Positions 28,801 to 43,800 of a stretch of 64,000 bases of DNA are shown piece after piece. The stretch is from positions 66,213,429-66,277,428 of the forward strand of contig RSEF01000003.1 of assembly GCA_003993805.1 (NCBI GenBank), read 5' to 3'. The first letter of the stretch is position 1. Every line of letters starts with the position of its first letter. The DNA is from Himantopus leucocephalus. Taxonomy: Eukaryota; Chordata; Aves; Charadriiformes; Recurvirostridae. The notes under the pieces were generated by a model that saw nothing but the letters and a program-made list of their open reading frames with translations, was not told the origin of the DNA and did not search any database. Both the position numbers and the translations under genes were made by a program.

Positions 28801-31800
28801 TATAAATGAACTGAACAAATAAAGACACGGCCTGTCCGTCTGCTTCTGTGTTGACTTGACTCCTGAGGGGACACAGCATTCAAGAGAGAACAAACACATT
28901 CATGCGCTTCCCCTTTCCCCAGCACTTACTTGCACACTTATTAATGTCAGGATACCGTGTCCCATAGTATCCGCTTGGACACGAGGAAAGACATACTCCG
29001 ATCTGTTTCATGCCAATCCTCTCCAGAACAAAAAAGAGCCTGGGCTTACATGACAGGCATCCGTTGTAGTCAGAACATGTAGCACACCCTCCTTGGCAAC
29101 CCTGGCTCACATTAGGATGCACNCATTTAAAAAAAAAAAAAAAAAGATGAGAGAACAAGATATTAGACAAGATCATGAAATAATGGTTCTTCTGTACTTG
29201 GAAGGGTGGGCCATCCACCTCTCTGACAGCTCTTAAAGATTGCTTCATTTTTTCTTGTGTCTCTTATGACCTGACATTTCATTTTAGCGATTATTTCATC
29301 TGCATAAAAATGAGAAGCTCAGCTGATGTGCTCACATCTTGCAGAAACAGCTAACAGCAAATTATGTTTGAAATAGATGTTATGGAACAGCAGCATCCTA
29401 GAGAACAGTTATTTTTATTTTAGTGGCTTTTCCATCTCATATACACTTGGCTCAGCAGATAAATACGTGTTCACTTATCTTTGCTTTTCTTAGCTGGATG
29501 ATTAAAAATCAACCTAGTGTATAATTTCCTTCATTGACTAAATGCCATTTGATTGAGTTCTGCTGTGCAGGAATATGCCCTTGTAAGATCTAATGCTAAT
29601 TTGCCTTAATAAAAAGACAGAGGAGAGCCATCCTTCTCACCCTCCTTCCTTCCCTGGAATGTTCTCTCTGGCATGTTTTTAATCTCTAACAATTACAACC
29701 TGATGTTCAGACTTAACTGTGGCATTTACCCTGCTCCAGTCCCAGCATGGAGCATAGGTAGGATTATATTTGCCTTTAAATTGAATTGTTCTAATTCTTC
29801 AGACAAGGAAAGGAAAACACTCACTGCTTAAGACTATTCAGTTCTTCTTTAGGGGCTTGGGGGTAGCAGAAAAGAGGATGCTGTTGCAGACTATCTTTTT
29901 AGTAGCAGACATTAATCAGTGTATTACTTCTCAGTGGTAGAGTATAGTGTTTTGCATCTTCCTGTACTTTAGAAGTTGTTACCAAGTTGGATCTGAAAAA
30001 TAATTAAGCATCAAATAGCTCCAGATCCTGTGTCCCCTCTTTTTTGGCCTCATCTTCTTTGAAAAACCCAGGCATTTTTCTAAGTGTAAGCTTTCATCTC
30101 TCAACCTGAGACATCTGGTTATATTTCACACGTAAGAGAAATCCAGTCCTCATTTACTGTTGTAAATACTATTTGTAAATACTATTGGCTTCCTGTTCTG
30201 CCTTATCATCAGGCCAGTGATAATTTTATAAATATGCATGTGCCATACTCCGATTGCCTATATTAGTGTTTTGATTTTATTTTTTGCTGCAGACACTGCT
30301 AAATAGCTTGCGTACGCAATGAACTTGCTTTCGTCAGCTCCATTCTGTGGATCTGAAAAGGGCAGATCTGGCAGACCAGAAGTCCATATGAATCCATGGC
30401 TTACAGGTTGAAAGCCACCACTCTCTGCTGGCTCAGGGGAGTTTGCCTGGTGGCAGGGAAGTTCAAGAATACCCCTGTACTTTGTTCATTTACAGTTTTG
30501 GCAGAAAAGACATGGCCCATGAATGGGAAAAGTGCTCCTCTATGCTCTGAGGTTTCGATGATCACTCCCACAATCTGAGAAACCTCAAAGGGGGTTCAAG
30601 TTCATTCTTCCTCTTTCATTAATAGAATGAGGAATGAGGGTTATTTCTCTCAGTAGGGCTGAACGTGTAGGAGAAGAGCAAACTTTGTCCCTGCTGTGGA
30701 CAAACAATTTCAATGCGAATATAAGAACCCAGTTCTCTGTGCCCCCTGAGGCACTCATGTTGAGCAACCTGGAGGAAAGTATTTTTACCACCAGAACGCA
30801 CCACTACTATGAGAATAAAAGGCATTCTGCATAGTGAGAAGCTGCAACCCCAATTCAGTTATCAGACTTGCTTTCACTAGACTCACAAAATACTGAGTGC
30901 TCAAGAAGTATAGCATAATTTTTTTCTGAGAAGATTCCAAAGATACAAAGTATATTGATTTTGAAATTAAGAGCCTGAAAAATTGGCTTTCTTTTTAAAG
31001 TTAAGTAAATGAAAATGTCCTTGTCTCTCTCTCCCTTGTCTTGTGGCTCTTGTATGAAACTACTTTCAAAGGCAGACACAGTAACATGATCTAAGAAGCT
31101 GACATTATTTAAAAACTATCCGTGACTTTCCTTCATTAAGTCTGACAGGGGGAAGAAAAAGCAGCTGAGGTACAAAATATTTGTCATCAAAGCTGCTATA
31201 AAAATATGGATGATCACTTTTGATGGGAAACATATTATGTGTGAGCACCTGTGACACGTCATTATGAATAGATTCTCTCAACAGAGAAAACATTACATGC
31301 AACTGCTCTGAGGTCAAGCTCTGTGTGTGAGCCCTTGAGACAGGCAATAGTTTATTACCGAAAGATGATAATTCTCTATAGCTGAGATCCATTACATGGC
31401 TGAATTCCATCTTCCTTTTAACTCCAGAAGTATGAAGTATAAAATAAAGTGTACTCCTAGCCATTTTCACAATTTCTGCCTCCTTTCATGCATCCCAGAT
31501 ACATGTCATACAAATAACACGGAAAAAAACGAGAGCCTGTAGTTTCAAATGGAGAATCATATTGTTAGTATTACAGAGCATGGAATAAGTTAAAATATGT
31601 AAATCAAGCTCCATTTAAAGGCTGATTTCATGCCATGTCGTAATTCAATGTGTGAAGCAAAACAAGCTCCTGTTCTTGGAAATGCACAGAGCAAAAGTCC
31701 AGAAGTCTTGTTGAAAAGTCAGAACTGACATTTTAAATGAAGAAAGATATTTCTTCTCTCAAAAGCTATTAAAGGGATCCTTTTCTGATTGTCTCCTATT

Positions 31801-34800
31801 GTGCCTGGCATTTCTTTGAGCCCTGTATCCATGTGATGAAACTGTCTCTCTTTACACTTGCTCTGAATGCTAGGTAGATCCTTATTCTGGCTCAGGCAAG
31901 AAGCATAGCAGGGACAGCTGAGTGCTCCAAAAATTGGTACTGTTTGAAAGCACAGCACTGGGCTTTGTCATTGAACGTGGGAGAAAATAAATGGTGGAGG
32001 AAAAATATTCATGTCTAGAAAATGAGATAGCATGTCTGACCAAGCTCCAGCTGAAGATTTCATTCTCGTTACCTCTCAGCATCCTCCCTCTCTCCGGTTC
32101 AGATCCAGGCGCTTGCCTGATCCCTGCAATGTAGGGGCCAGTCCCTCCCCTCCTGGGGAGGACAAGTAGTTTCGAAGGAATTCCAGAAGGAAACAGGGCA
32201 AACTCAGGCTCTGAAACGTCTTTCTGCCACAGGGAGGGAACTTATCACGGCTGGGTACAGAACTGGCCCTTACTATTCCTCTGTCATTGCAGCAAGGTGT
32301 TAGTGCCTGCAGATCTCAAGCACTTCAGCAACTCACACCATAACCACAAGGAAGCAACCACAAGTTTTACCCCTTTTTTTCCCTGTATCAGACACTGTGA
32401 TCTCAGAGTTTAAATGATGTGCTGCAACAAGCTGGGAACACAAACCCCATCTGGTGAAATCCAGCCGCAGTACACCTGATGTAAGCATTGCTTCAAATTT
32501 CTATACTTAAATCAACAGTAGAAATGGGTAAGTAATGTATTTCCACTTTAAGAAACGCTTTGAAGACTACAGGTGAAAAATCACTAGGAGAGTGCAGACC
32601 ACTCCTGTTAGCCACAAGTTTTAGATGTGGTAAGTGGGGCAGAGAGAGGTCCAGACTTCTGGCAGAGGGGCAGGTGCTGTGGCCTTGTGGGTTAGGCACT
32701 GGCTGCAGAACCAGAAGGTCTGGGCTTCAGCATTGCAAATAGGTCCAAGAAATGCTCTCGATTATAACCACTCAGTCTTTGGTGCTACCTGCTCCATTAT
32801 AAAGACAAACAGAACGAAACATAAAAAATTCTTCACAACCCTTGGAACTGACCTCAATGAGGATGAAGTATTCTATATGTGGGCTGTTAGGAGTAACGTC
32901 TGCCATTAGAGATGACCCCACCAGCCACTGAGCAGTCTGCCCTCTTGTATTCAAACACTCTTCGAGCACGGTGAAATCCTAGACTCTCAAGGATGGAAAA
33001 TACAGCACAGCAATGGGCAAAGCGAGTGGTGGGGCCCACGGACAGGTTCTTTCCCAACTCTTACACAAGTGTCAGCCAGGCCTGCTGACTCGTCAGGTAC
33101 AGAGTATGTATGTGAAGGCTTGTGACTGGCTTTAGGTCCAGAATCCATCCCTCTATTTTTCTTTATATAAAACCTAAATACTGGAGATCAGAGAAGACAC
33201 TAAGTTAATCTTGAACTATTCTCTTCCCCTGCCTGGCTTTAAGCCCTTTTTGGCTTGGAGGCCTTTTTTTGTGCAAGCTGTTTGTGCAGATATTAGTTTT
33301 AAGCCTCATTAGCAAATGAAATCACTGGGGATTTTCTTTTCTCAGAATATTTTCCAAAGCCCTGCTATGGAAACAATGAGTTGTGGTCTCTCTGTTAAAA
33401 ACAGAAACTTATGGACAAGGAGGTGCATTCGAATCTGAACTTTCAATGACGAGATGATAGGAGATTTTGACGGCATGCATCAAATAATTTCTAAAACCTT
33501 TGCAATGAATTTTTTCTGTCAGTTTTACTTTATATATAGATTAAAATTTATGGGATCAAAAAAAGAAAATAAGAAAATGCGTGAGGAATCTAGGTAGGCA
33601 TATATTCTGGCAGCCAAGGAAAAAGCTGGCGGTAGAAGATTCTTAGCCTATTTGCCGCAGCTGAGGTGCACTGTCTCATTACCAGTCTTCAACAACAAGA
33701 TGTCCATTTAGAGGCTCGCTCTTGAAATGGATGTGCTAGACAAATGAAATCCATCCCTGCTAGAGAGCTGCTGCTACTCCTGGTTTCTCAGGCTTGCGTG
33801 TTCTCACAGGAAATATTTTCACAGCAGAGCTGCTCTGGAATTCAGCCTCCCCAGTTGGGCTGCTCCTCGCCAAGAGACCTAGGCCCTGCCTCGGCTTTAC
33901 CCACCACGCAGCACCCATGTGGCACTAGCCCTTGTGGTGAAGGGTATTTGGGACAGGATATCCCATGGGTTCTCGTGTCACTCGATCGCTCCATGCATTC
34001 ACTGGCGTTTGTTTCTCTCTCTCTCTCGCCTGGTGTGAAGCAGCTGCCTGTGGCAGTGGCCTGAAAACAATACTTCATGTAAAGCAGAGCTACTCTTAAT
34101 CATGCGGACCGTCCTTTAGGCAAACGCAAACAGCATTTGGCAGTGAGCTCTTCTAATGAGAAAGTCATTAAGGAATTCAGTTTGCAAACCACAGCGTATT
34201 TCCTCAGACTCTTTCTTGGACAGCATTTCTCTGTGTGGAAATGCATTAGAAGCGGAACGGACAATGGTGGGGCAGAAACACTGAACCAACGTGCAGACAA
34301 CATGCAGTTGCAGAGCAAGGAGAAAGCCCAGGAGTGGTGGAACAGCACAGGGAGAGCAAGTACACATGAGTTTGATAAGCTTGTGTTATCACTGCTAAAT
34401 AGATTGCCAGCCTGGGACAAGATGAAACCTGAGCTCAATCTTGCAGGCTAAGCTCCACTTGATCGCGTGGCCTTAAATCACTCACAGGGAGGCAAGGGAC
34501 TTGACGTGTCATGATGGGGCAGCAGCTGGGGTCTGTAGGGAAGATAGACACATACATTGCCATTGCTATATTGGATTGGCCATAAGTTTTCTGGGATGCA
34601 ACTGAATCAGTGGTGATACCTGAGGAATGCAGACTCTCCGTCCAGCCTCCTCTGGATCTACAGGACTTGGAGGTGGCCTCAAAAGGAGAGGCAGCCACAA
34701 AAGGAGTAAAGAGGAAAAATCAGTCTAAAAGTCAACTGTAAAAGGCTTAACCTCTTCTGTTTCTCTTTGTGATTTGTGCTTCACAAATACTTTACGATTT

Positions 34801-37800
34801 ATTTCTAAGAGGATTGTAACTCCTCCAGAGATTTGCCTGACTTCAATTTTACTGCAGACCATTGCTGCGTTCTATGGTACAAAACACATAACAAAGATCC
34901 TCAAGTGTCCTCCTTTTTTTGAAGGAAAAAGATCCCATAAGGACTGAAGAAAAATTTCCTCAAACATCTGCCTGGCTTGACAGAATATTTTCCTCCTCAA
35001 GAGGCACTTCCCATCTGAGGAAAGAGAAACCAACCTATTTTGTTCACCAAATGTCAACAGTTTTAAAGAGCAACAGAAACATGAGTATGGGACTGTCCCA
35101 CAGTCTGAGGGAGTATCCATAACCATTCTGTAGTGGTATCTATGAGCAAGGAGGCCCTCAGCCCAAATGGCCAAGATCTCACTGGGGAATGCCTCATGAT
35201 TATTAAACACATGTCTGGCAAAGTGATCCTGAAAATTAAGTATACTGGCTGCCAGAGCACATTTCCCCTGAATTTGGTTAGAAAAAGCATCAACAGGCTG
35301 AAAAAATCTCACCAGGGGTGCAGAGTTTTATGCAGTCTCCTAGCATCTTCAGCACAACAGAAATCAGCCACAGCAACCACAAATGGCTCCTTCTCATTCC
35401 AGAGAGTTTTGTAAATAACTGAAAAATTCTTTTCATGGAGAGAGAAGGGAAATTGACTTTTTTTTTCCCACGTACTATGGAGCACCACCAAAATTCAGGG
35501 ATCCAGGAAGTTTAACCACTATAAGAACCAAAGAGGATTCCCGAGGCAAGTTGCCTTAAGCACCCTGGTAGTGATGGTAAAGGTAGGACCAGGTCACGCA
35601 ATACCCTCTCACATCAAGTTCTAAATCCTATAAGCAACTACAGATCTTACTTTTAGAGTCAGCTGTAGTTGCTTCCAAATACCCAGCCTTCAAGACTATA
35701 CATTATGAAACTTCTATAAAAATAGAAAACTGAATTACATTATCTCCTCCTAGATAAGAAGACCTGTTACAGAAGGGAAAGTGTGGGATCTATGAAGAGA
35801 AGTAACCTAATAGTTGTATAACCGAATAGTTGTATAACCAACATATCATGACACTTGTCAGACTCAGCTACTTGCAAATAAAGCATCTGTGCTAAGATGA
35901 AAAAAGGAGGCATGAGTTTTGGAAAGAGATTATATTTGATGCACATATATTTAGACAGCATTTTAATACTCTAATCCTGCAAGATGCCATCATGAAGCTC
36001 CCCAGTTGATTTTACACTGTTCGTATGCACACAGAGCTCTCAAAACAAAGTTGTCAATGTCACTGTGACTCCCATGACTCCCCAATCTTCTCCCCACAAG
36101 AGACGCATACTTCTGTCAGGTAAAAAAGCACAGCTATATATTGCACACGCACATTCTTTGAAATATGCAGTCTTTCTGCTTGATTTTCTGCTTGATGCTA
36201 GCGTTCCATCTATAGTTTATGTGTTTCTAGCAAAGCTCGTTGGTGCTCAGGTTGTCCTGGTGGCAGCAGAGCCTGTTCCCGCCTGCCCCCTCCCACCCCA
36301 TTTGCCTCTCCGTTTTGTTCCTTTAACGTACTGGAGACTTTTATTGTTGCGTATTACACAGATGCTCGTGTACTTCCAAGCTGTATAAGGATCACTCAGC
36401 TCATATTGTCAACATTACACAACTACAGTAGCATTTGCAAGTTTCTTGTTTCCCACAGGGTCTTCTGAGACCAGAGTTTTTCTCTCAAAGTTTTGTTTCA
36501 GAAACCACAGAAAGAACAGCAGGATGTAACAGATTTTACTTTCCATGCTGGGGACTAGGGAGAAGGGTTTAGACAGCAAAAGCCTGTAATCCCGTGTCGA
36601 AGCTATGATTTTCTACTACCATGTTTACAGCATTAAAAAATTAATAAGCCAGACAGCAAGCCAGCCCACTGCCTTGGCGTTGCTCAGATGTGCCTCTGGT
36701 CAATTACTTAATATCCTGTCAATTTTGTATATTTTCCTAAGTGGAACTGATCAAAAGTTTGTACTGAATGAAATAATTTTTTCTGTGTAACGATTAAATT
36801 CATACGGTACTGAAGCTAACTAAAAGCCCAGAAGTATGTTGTTTGCAGTGGAACTGTTCTGGACTGATGCCTGCAGACACCAAAGGGGAACCCATCTCTT
36901 TAAATTCAAGTCTCACATGAAGATTTGAACCCAGCGTATACTGATACTAAGGAGTATCACAGCGCTGGAAGGTCTCTAAAAATTGTTTTCTACAATTTGT
37001 AACAAGGGGAAACTCTGATCTGAAATTTTCATAAAGGAAAAAGGGTAAATTCTCCAGGCTGACCGGACCATCCATCTGCCAGTGGCACAAAATATTGTCC
37101 CAAATTCCAAGTTTAAATTAAAGATTAAAATACTAGCTCTAGTGACTGCTCCTCTGCTGTAGTGCTGTGCAGCGATGCATATGCTATCAGCACTCAGCAA
37201 ATGGTGACCCAACTATTTTCACCCTTCCCTCATGCCACTGGGACCCATGCCAGTCTGAAAAAAAAAAGAAGTCAAAGGTTTTTGAGTGCAAAGCATGAAC
37301 AGCATGATAAGAAATCGAATTCAACTCTGATGGAAAACAGACAAAAGACTTCATCACCAGTCAGCTTGGACTCACTGACGGAAGTCCTGGCCCACCAAAG
37401 TCAACAGCAAATCTCCTGCAAAAAGGTGGGGGTGAGGTTTTCACTAATTTGTTAATCAAGGTTAGGGTAGCCCATGGATGTACAGTTATCTGATTTTTAG
37501 GGGGCAGTGTGATTGGGCAGCTTGTTTTGATTGAGATTAAGTAATAGGATGGGCGAGATTTAACTAGGCATCTGATTCCTGAGAAACTGACTCAGTTCAA
37601 CAGCTCCGCGTGCCTGGCTCTTCTTGTGAAGTAACTATGAATGGCACGTAGTTAGGGCTTGTTTCATCACCCCTTCTGCGCGCTGCCCTCCCTTTGAAGT
37701 CTGAGCCTTCCCCTCCCAACCGGCTTCGCCGCCTCACACGCTGACCCACATGAAAGAAATTTAACGCTCACACCAAGCATCATTCACTTCCCCAAAACCG

Positions 37801-40800
37801 TAATACATCTAACATCACTGCAGTGCTACACAGCAGGCAGTTTACAGTCCAGCCAAAGCCACGCTAGGAAGTATTTGAGCTGAATTATTGGGGTGCTGGT
37901 GATGAAATCAAGGCTATCGTCCATTTTGTGCTTACGCAGGGATACAGTTCATTTTTTATGCGGTGGTGTACCACCACTTCTCTGGGGATTTGCGCACCAA
38001 ACAGCTCAGTTGATTGCAAGAGAAAATGAATTAAAATGAATTAAAACTGCTTGTTGTTGTTGGGTTTTTTTTAATGTGACATCTGTAAAAGTAGGTTCTT
38101 TATCCCAAAACCAATTAACAGTATAACGCTGACACATCAAACTTTCTGGATAGTTAAATTAATTGAAAGCTTATGCACAGGCTGTATTTGAAAACAGAAG
38201 CTGCAGACCGTGCGGGGTTGTAGTGACCATTGTAGCCAGTTGTTGCACAGATCAGATGAGCTGCAGGCGGCCGCGCAGGTAAATGGCAGTCAGCCCCATT
38301 ATGACCTCAGCAGTCAGACCACAGCTTTCCCTCTGAAGCTAGTTTGCCTGCAGCAATCCTATTGGGTGCGTTAGTGGTACGAAGAGGTCCAGGCAGAGGC
38401 CAAAATGCCCTGTTGTCCCCTTGCTGCCACCTCCAGCGTAGAAGACGTCCCCCATGGCTGCTGGGTCAATGCAGGATGAAGCCAGGTCACCCGTACTCAC
38501 TTTCACCTGCGCTCTTCCTGCTAAGAGGAGCCCCATGGCCACCACCTCCCTTGCAACCTAAGGCTGAAAGCTGCCAGGCTGCTCCAGCCTCTTGAGGATG
38601 CCCTGGAAACGATGTGCAGCAACTGGTAAATCTGTGTAATTGCTTAAAGATCTCTATGAATGTTTTGCTCTGCTCCGATGTCTGCCCGTAAGGATCACAC
38701 CTATAGGGGATGATGGGAGTGCTATTTCACAAGGATTTTCAAAAGTGGGTTTCATGCAAAATTGCTATAAAATGCAAAAATTTATGAAATATTCCACAAA
38801 AGATTAAAAGACAATCTGTTTCACTTTATTGGGAATAGTTGGTTTCAGTTACTTGAAAAAAATTTTGACAAAATTATGTCAAAGCTTTTTTATGAACTAT
38901 TTCTATTTTTAGAGTGACGTGTTCTAATGGAATTTTGTTCTGTCAATGATTGTCCGAGTTTGAAATAATAAGAGTAACAATGTAAAGGTGATAAGGAATG
39001 GTAAGATATAGAATTTCAATGTAAAACAAAATTCTAAAGTAAAAAAATAAATAAACTGAGGCCACCTATTGACAATACCAGGTAAAGAAAAACAAAGTTA
39101 TACAACTACATATAAAACCAAGAATTAAACATCTAGGGAATTTAGGGTTAGTGTTATGAGTGTTATTAAGCATTTTATAGAAAGAACTATAAAGTCAAAG
39201 GTTTTGAANGAAGAGAGCTGCCATGTAAAAAAAAAAAAAAAAAAAAAGAAAAAAGCGCCTTATGCGTCTTTAAAACCAGTTTAAAGTAAACTGAAGACAC
39301 CAACATTTGGAAAGATTAATGGTTAATCTAGGAATTATAACTTTTAGGGATGACAGGCTTTATTTGTCTGATACGTTGTTTAATATTGCTGATGCACCTC
39401 CAGAGTGATACCTGACACTTTTTATGCACAATTGAACAAGTGGTCTTACAAATAAACTTTTGCTAAAGTATTTCACTAATAGCAATGGTAGGAGTCAGAT
39501 AATTCCGGCTGGATCACAGCAGCATCCTGAGCACACGTGTTTAACCTTACTCTGCACGTTCAAGTACAAATTTGTGAGACACCTCTTCCTACCCAACCTG
39601 CTGCACAACAAAATGATCCATTTGCCATTTTGTGGCCTGAGAGCTGCTTTTTCAGGTGTTGGATGCCTTAGCCAGCTTGCAAAATATCTTTGGCACTTTG
39701 CAACAGTGCTCCGTTGAAGAACATTTTTCTAATAACTACAGTAATGAGGAAGAGGGGACTGTTCAGTTCTGTTTTGTAATTAAGTTAAGATGGTGCGGAA
39801 TAAATGATAGAAATAGAACCCGTTACTGCAAATAGAACTGTCTAATGTAAGTTATACCAACAATTAGTTAGGCTTCGGTGAAAACCAAACATCCCCTAGA
39901 TATTAGAAAAACATGAAATCACAGCAGTTATTTTTAAAGCATCCAATACGATGAATATTTGGCAGCTTGACTGGTGGCTAGTGGCTTGCGGCACTGCTTG
40001 GTTGGGCTGCCATGAGACAGGGCTCGGATATGAGATGACCGCAACAACACCACTCCAAATGCTGGGCTGCTGCAGCAAAAATTGTGATAAAAAATGACAC
40101 AAACAGATGCCAAAATTCAATAAGTGAAAGGGAAGGTTGAACTGTGCCCTAGTATGAAAACATCCTTCTTAACTGACTGCTTGACCTCATGGAGTTGCAT
40201 GAAGCAAGTCAAGTAATTTGCTTTCACAAAGAGGTAGCAGTTCCCCACAAGTACATATCCCCCGGTGACAGCAATCAAAATTGTACGCAAGGGGATTCTG
40301 TCCTGGGGTAGGGTGATGGACCCAGTTATCAATCTGTAATCTGTAGACCACCAGAGGTCTGCATAATGTTAGAAATGAGGAACAGTGATTGTGATGGTAT
40401 GGGTTCCCCACCCCCAAAGCAAACATATATACAGTCCAGCACAGATAAAAGAGAAACAAACAGTATGGAAGAAAAGAAAAGCAATAGGTGAACTTTCAGC
40501 ATCTACTTACTTTGTCTTGTCCTATACTTGAAGCCCCCCTAACAGCACCACTGAGTTACGTGCTTTTGGAGAAAGCCAGATGTTCTTGGATTTGAAGGTT
40601 GGTGAAGTTGCCTGCTTATGGTCCCTTTCTAGCACTGGAAAGTTGAAAGTATTAGCATCCACATTTTCAAACCCAGGGCCTCCAGTGAGACCACTAACCT
40701 CCTGCTTCATTCCTATGTACATAACGTGATTTTCAGACTGCCTGTGGAAGATGCAGATGGTCAGAGGATTGAAAATGCAGCTATTTATTTAGGCGTCCAA

Positions 40801-43800
40801 TCAAAGGATTGCTGCTTCACTTCTAGACCCAAACTTTAAAGTTTTGGCCTTGTCATCTTTAGGCTTCAATTTCTTCATCTGCAAAGGAGAAATGATACCT
40901 ATCTCTTAGGAGCGTCGAGGTGTTTGATTCATGGATGTTTACAATATGTCCTCAGCTTTGGCTGAAATTCCTGGCTTCTTTGCATATGTAAGCCTTCATG
41001 TGCAACTCTGTTCCTGGCACCGCATTAAACTTTGCTTTATATGGGATTCTCTCATATACATCAGATTGTTATGAACACAACTACCGAGTCATGGGTGCAA
41101 GTGTGGTAACAATTTATTGTAGTCGCTCGCACAACCCTTCCACGCGCAGATTTCAAAGGCAGACTGAGACAAGTTGAGAAGCCAGTGCTTTTAACTTTCT
41201 GATTTCTGCCCTGTGACTGAAGAGATTAGATTATTGGAAAACATGCTATTAGCACTGGCTTGCGGCCAAAGGGTCTGCTATGCATTCTGCAAGGGGTGCT
41301 GTACTCGCTGTAAATTAAGGAAAAGAGCTGGGCAAGTTACTCCAGCGAGGAATGTTCCCTTTGGGAATTGTCCACAGCAAACGAGAGCTGTGGTTGGTGA
41401 GCAAAGAGCAACAGGGAGAAGAAAAATAACAAAAAAGGTCAGAAATTTCAGGGAAATAAAAGGCCCTTTTTCTCCTCTATACTGAGCACCAAGTTAACAA
41501 GCTTTAATGTTTGTTGATCCCTTTTACGCTACCTTCTGCATACCCAGACCCAACTGAAAAAAAACCCTGAACAATTACCATGTAAACCCATGCTTAAATT
41601 CCTCCCCATTCGAAAAAGCACATCAGCATATGGTTACCTTCACACATGTGTTACAGACCCCTTGACTTCAATTAGACTTAAATACCTGATTAAAATTAAG
41701 GACACATTCTTGAATAGAGGCTCTTGTGCTTGGAGCAGACACATATCTTCCTGAAGTAGGCAAAAGCCTAACTCTTAACACACTAACTTTGAAAATACTG
41801 CTTTGAACTTCTCAGCCATTAACTAATTCAAAGGTTAAAGTATTTTTCATTTTTTTAACTTTTCAATATTCTTAGGTAATTTTTTAGTAGAGAAAATAAA
41901 TACAAAATATTTTCAACATAATGACTATGTTTTCATGGTGTTCCAAAAAGCAAAACCATTATTCTTTTCTTCTTTTTTAAACAATTAAAAAAATAAATTA
42001 TCTTCCCTAATTCTGCAGAGAAAAGCATAGCTATGTGAATTCAAAAGTACTACTTTAATTTATTAACTTTTTAAAATTAATGTTCATGCATTTTAAATCA
42101 CTGCCATTATATCTGGGACTAAGATTCCTACAGTGCCTGGAGTTAGCAGCCCCGTTTCTTTGTGTCTTAGCAGGAGCCCCAACACAGATGATAATTTAAT
42201 TACTTTTTTAATATAAAGATTTTCAACTTTGAGATTATGAAATAATTTTATAAGGGGCTACTAAACTATATCCTGATAGGAAGGAAAACATTGCTTTGAT
42301 TTCAGGAAGAATCAAACTGGTGTCCTATAAAAGGAGAGATTCAAAGCCCGTTCATTAATCTCTAAAATCTTTTTCAGCTTAAATCTGCTGTTTACTATGT
42401 AATACTTTCCATACCAACATCATATGTAACACTCCATATGGAAAAAAGCCAGTGCAACAAAGGTGTTCTCACAGAAAATTAGAAAGAGGTGTTCAAAGGG
42501 AAGCCAAGTGAAAAGGAGGCCAAATGATCAGGGAAAATGACTACAAAGTTTTTTGCGGACATGTGAAAAAGAGAATAAACACAATTTTTGCAAACTGTAT
42601 TGTGATTTCAACAATCCTTAAAAAAAAACCCAAGAACATGATATAATCAAATAGCAACAGCAGCAATAACAGTAAGACTCCAAATATATGTGCAGTTCTG
42701 TAGGACCTTTCACCCTGTGGTCCTCAAGGCACTTTATAGCAATCAAGTAAGATGCAGGTCCATGATGTAAGTCAATGCTTTAGGGGTCATAGTACTTTTC
42801 TTTTAGGTGACTGCAGCAGCACTTTAACAACAAAACAAGAAAGGGAATGCACTGCCTGTTTGATAGCTGCTATAACCAGTCTGAACTGGGACATGTGGGG
42901 AACCTCTGGAGCTGAAATTGTGGCTCTTACAAGCAAACCCAGCATGATTGCTGTCGGCCTTGTTCCACTTTGTGTTGCAAGGAGGAGGCGTAGCCATCCC
43001 AATGCCCATGCTGGAGCAATAGTTCAGTACTAGGGATTCAGAAAAGACAGTGCATCACCTCACTGCTGTTGTCTTCCTCTGAAGGTCTCTAAGCTTTGAA
43101 GTGTCTTGATGCTACATAATGCCTGAGAGCTGCTGGTGGCAGGTCGGGCACAGCCATGAGGGAAAGTGGCACTGGGATGTCTTCATGGTCTTCCTTCAGG
43201 AACACAGTTGCTTTGGTCACAACATAGGAACAACACTGTGGTAGACCCTGCTCCAATTCTTCTGTTATGACTTTATAAGCAAAAACCAGCTCCGTGAATG
43301 TTTAACACCAAAAGAGTTACACTGGCATAAAACCGGGCTGAGATCAGGTACATTAAAGCTTCAGTCATGCCTGTTCTTAGAGATAAAAAAGCATAGTAAA
43401 AACTGCATCTAGCTCTGTGGAGTGTTTTCTTCAAAACCAGCCTTGTCAGAGGCGCACACTACAACACCACCTCTTTCTCTAGGTGGAAAAAAAATTAGTC
43501 TGTAATTAAGTGTTGCCCCTAAAATATTTGATGCTATAAAGACATCTCCTACTGGAATTAAAGGTACAATGGATCAATGGTTGGAAATGGACATATGTCA
43601 GTCTCAACTGCATTATCCAAGACAAATTTCAGAAAGCCTTGGTAGTTAAATCGTTGCAACAGTCTCAGGGAGACAGTATAATCTCAGTAGCATATATGCT
43701 TCAAGTAAGAGGTCAGACATCTTTCTAAGAGCATGCTGTAGCTTAACCATAAATTATTGTGCCTGAGAAAGGAACCATTGAGTAGGTCCTACAGTTTTTG

